From Gammaproteobacteria bacterium (GTDB lineage: Bacteria > Pseudomonadota > Gammaproteobacteria > Pseudomonadales > Azotimanducaceae_A): 6,463 nt of DNA. The notes beneath the pieces are model-generated. The model worked only from the letters and a program-made list of their open reading frames with translations, did no database searches and was not told the DNA's origin. The DNA is taken from positions 1 to 6,463 of the forward strand of contig JAPOON010000432.1 in assembly GCA_026713405.1 (NCBI GenBank), given 5' to 3'. Positions 5,424-6,463 of this stretch are shown one piece after another (within the stretch, counting starts at the first letter, position 1; the number at the start of each line of letters is the position of its first letter). A program made the position numbers and the translations under genes.

Positions 5424-5639
5424 CTGGGCCGTCTCCCGCCTCACGGGTCCGGGAACCGATAGTCACGGCCGCGGCCTGCCATTGATCGCGGCACCGACCA
5501 CCTGACCGTTCGTTTGCCCGGATTCACCCTTGTCCGCGGGCCGGTGCGGGTACACTTTCGCGGTCGCTTACCGGAAATCAGCCGCGCCCGGGCACGGGCG
5601 GCCGGCTTGCATCCATACAGCGCGTTGCGGAAACGGCAC
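5424..5639. other. Intergenic region before the racemase gene
   Basis: This 216-bp gap contains no convincing gene. Seen: a weak promoter-like pair TTGTCC (5530-5535) and TACACT (5551-5556) with a short 15-bp spacer, facing the racemase gene, and a GC-rich hairpin CGCCCG-GGCA-CGGGCG (5585-5600) that would sit in its leader. A GGCCGCGGCC palindrome lies just after the regulator gene (5468-5477); no T tract follows, so no clear terminator is called. Confidence 0.35.
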
Positions 5640-6463
5640 ATGGGACCGCTCGAGGGATACAGAATAATCGAGATCGCCGGCATCGGGCCCGGCCAGTTCT
5701 GCGGCATGCTGCTGGCAGACATGGGTGCCCGGCTCGTTCGCATCGACAATCCGGCCGGCGGCGACCGGGGTGTGGCCATGCCGGAGGAATACAACCTCAT
5801 GAACCGCAGCAGGCCGGTGATCGGGGTCGATCTCAAGGACCCCGAGGGGGCTGACCTGGTGCTGCGCCTGTGTGCCGGCGCCGATGCCCTGTTCGAAGGT
5901 TTCCGCCCCGGCGTCATGGAGCGGCTGGGCCTGGGGGCTGACGACTGCATGGCCCGCAATCCCCGCCTGGTCTACGGCCGCATAACGGGCTGGGGACAGG
6001 AAGGGCCACTCGCCGCCAGCGCCGGCCACGACACGAACTACATCGCGCTCGCAGGGGCGCTCGGCATGCTGGGCGACGCGGACAGACCACCGCCCGTACC
6101 CCTCAACCTGATCGGCGATTTCGGCGGCGGAGGCCTGTACCTGGCGCTCGGGATGCTGGCGGCCATGCTGGAAGCGAACCGTTCCGGCAAGGGGCAGGTC
6201 GTCGATGCGGCGATGGTGGACGGCACCGCGTCCATGCTGACCCTGTTCTACGGCATGCTCGCGGGCGGCCTGTGGACCGACCGCCGGGGCGTCAACCTGT
6301 TCGACGGGAGTGCCCCGTTCGTACGCAGCTACGAGACGCGCGATGGCAGACACGTGGCGGTCTGCGCCATCGAGCGGCGCTTCTTCGCCGCCTTGCTGGA
6401 CGCGTTGGATACGGATGAAATCGACCCGGACGATCAGTACGACACCGGAGCATGGCCGGATCA
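5640..6463 (+). CDS. Alpha-methylacyl-CoA racemase-like family III CoA-transferase (cut by window edge)
   Basis: The first 274 residues of a CaiB/BaiF (family III) protein; the C-terminus lies outside the window. The sequence follows alpha-methylacyl-CoA racemases closely: GIGPGQFCGMLLADMGARLVR (14-34), YGRITGWGQEGPLA (112-125), GHDTNYIALAGAL (129-141), PLNLIGDFGGGG (154-165), GQVVDAAMVDG (185-195). The residues equivalent to the catalytic set of M. tuberculosis MCR (His126, Asp156, Glu241) are H130, D160 and E245, all shifted by four and all present, so racemase rather than transferase activity is favoured. The family interconverts (R)- and (S)-2-methylacyl-CoA in branched-chain, isoprenoid, steroid side-chain and 2-arylpropionate metabolism. 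Start: ATG 5640 with GCGGAAA about 6 nt upstream. It is codirectional with the regulator gene 216 bp before it. Confidence 0.93.
   Translation, partial: MGPLEGYRIIEIAGIGPGQFCGMLLADMGARLVRIDNPAGGDRGVAMPEEYNLMNRSRPVIGVDLKDPEGADLVLRLCAGADALFEGFRPGVMERLGLGADDCMARNPRLVYGRITGWGQEGPLAASAGHDTNYIALAGALGMLGDADRPPPVPLNLIGDFGGGGLYLALGMLAAMLEANRSGKGQVVDAAMVDGTASMLTLFYGMLAGGLWTDRRGVNLFDGSAPFVRSYETRDGRHVAVCAIERRFFAALLDALDTDEIDPDDQYDTGAWPD

Noticed and set aside
5568..6353. Minus-strand open frame of 261 codons opposite the racemase gene
   Set aside because: The plus strand keeps all racemase motifs and catalytic residues; the antisense frame has none.
1..6463. CRISPR arrays, tRNA or rRNA genes, riboswitches
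   Set aside because: No regularly spaced repeats, cloverleaf-like segments or conserved aptamer cores were seen on either strand.

Overview
The window comes from a GC-rich bacterium, most likely a proteobacterium able to break down unusual carboxylic acids as CoA thioesters. This placement rests on codon use and the gene families present; no rRNA, tRNA or other taxonomic marker is visible. Genes are tightly packed, partly overlapping, and almost all belong to acyl-CoA chemistry. Both outer genes run off the window.

Layout. On the minus strand at the left lie the N-terminal part of an acyl-CoA dehydrogenase (1-313) and, upstream of it, a MaoC/NodN-type hotdog dehydratase (369-827). A divergent intergenic region (828-1076) carries a good sigma70-like promoter facing right. 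From it starts a five-gene plus-strand operon (1077-3761) that encodes a version of the phenylacetyl-CoA epoxygenase (Paa) system: a PaaA-like catalytic di-iron subunit, a stand-alone DUF59 protein matching the N-terminal domain of PaaD, a PaaB-like small subunit, a stand-alone zinc ribbon matching the C-terminal domain of PaaD, and a PaaC-like structural subunit. PaaD is therefore split into two genes with paaB between the halves. No PaaE reductase is present; instead a putidaredoxin-type [2Fe-2S] ferredoxin gene (3818-4135, minus strand) faces the operon end.

Right part. Next to the ferredoxin promoter region lies a 184-bp MITE-like palindromic element (4180-4363) with 23-bp perfect terminal inverted repeats, ending 10 bp before the start codon of an OruR/ArgR-type AraC-family regulator (4374-5423). 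A decayed half copy of the same element (about 2344-2417) lies inside the operon, exactly where PaaD is split. The window ends in an alpha-methylacyl-CoA racemase-like family III CoA-transferase gene (5640 to the edge).

How it may work together (inference). The racemase would adjust the stereochemistry of a 2-methyl-branched acyl-CoA, the dehydrogenase and the MaoC protein would act in beta-oxidation-like steps, and the Paa-like complex, fed electrons by the ferredoxin and matured by the two PaaD halves, would insert one oxygen atom into a CoA thioester (epoxidation or hydroxylation). The AraC protein is the obvious candidate regulator. The substrate cannot be read from the sequence; methyl-branched aryl-, isoprenoid- or steroid-derived acyl-CoAs fit the gene set. 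The points most worth attention are the split PaaD, the ferredoxin replacing PaaE, and the palindromic element inserted at the start of the regulator.
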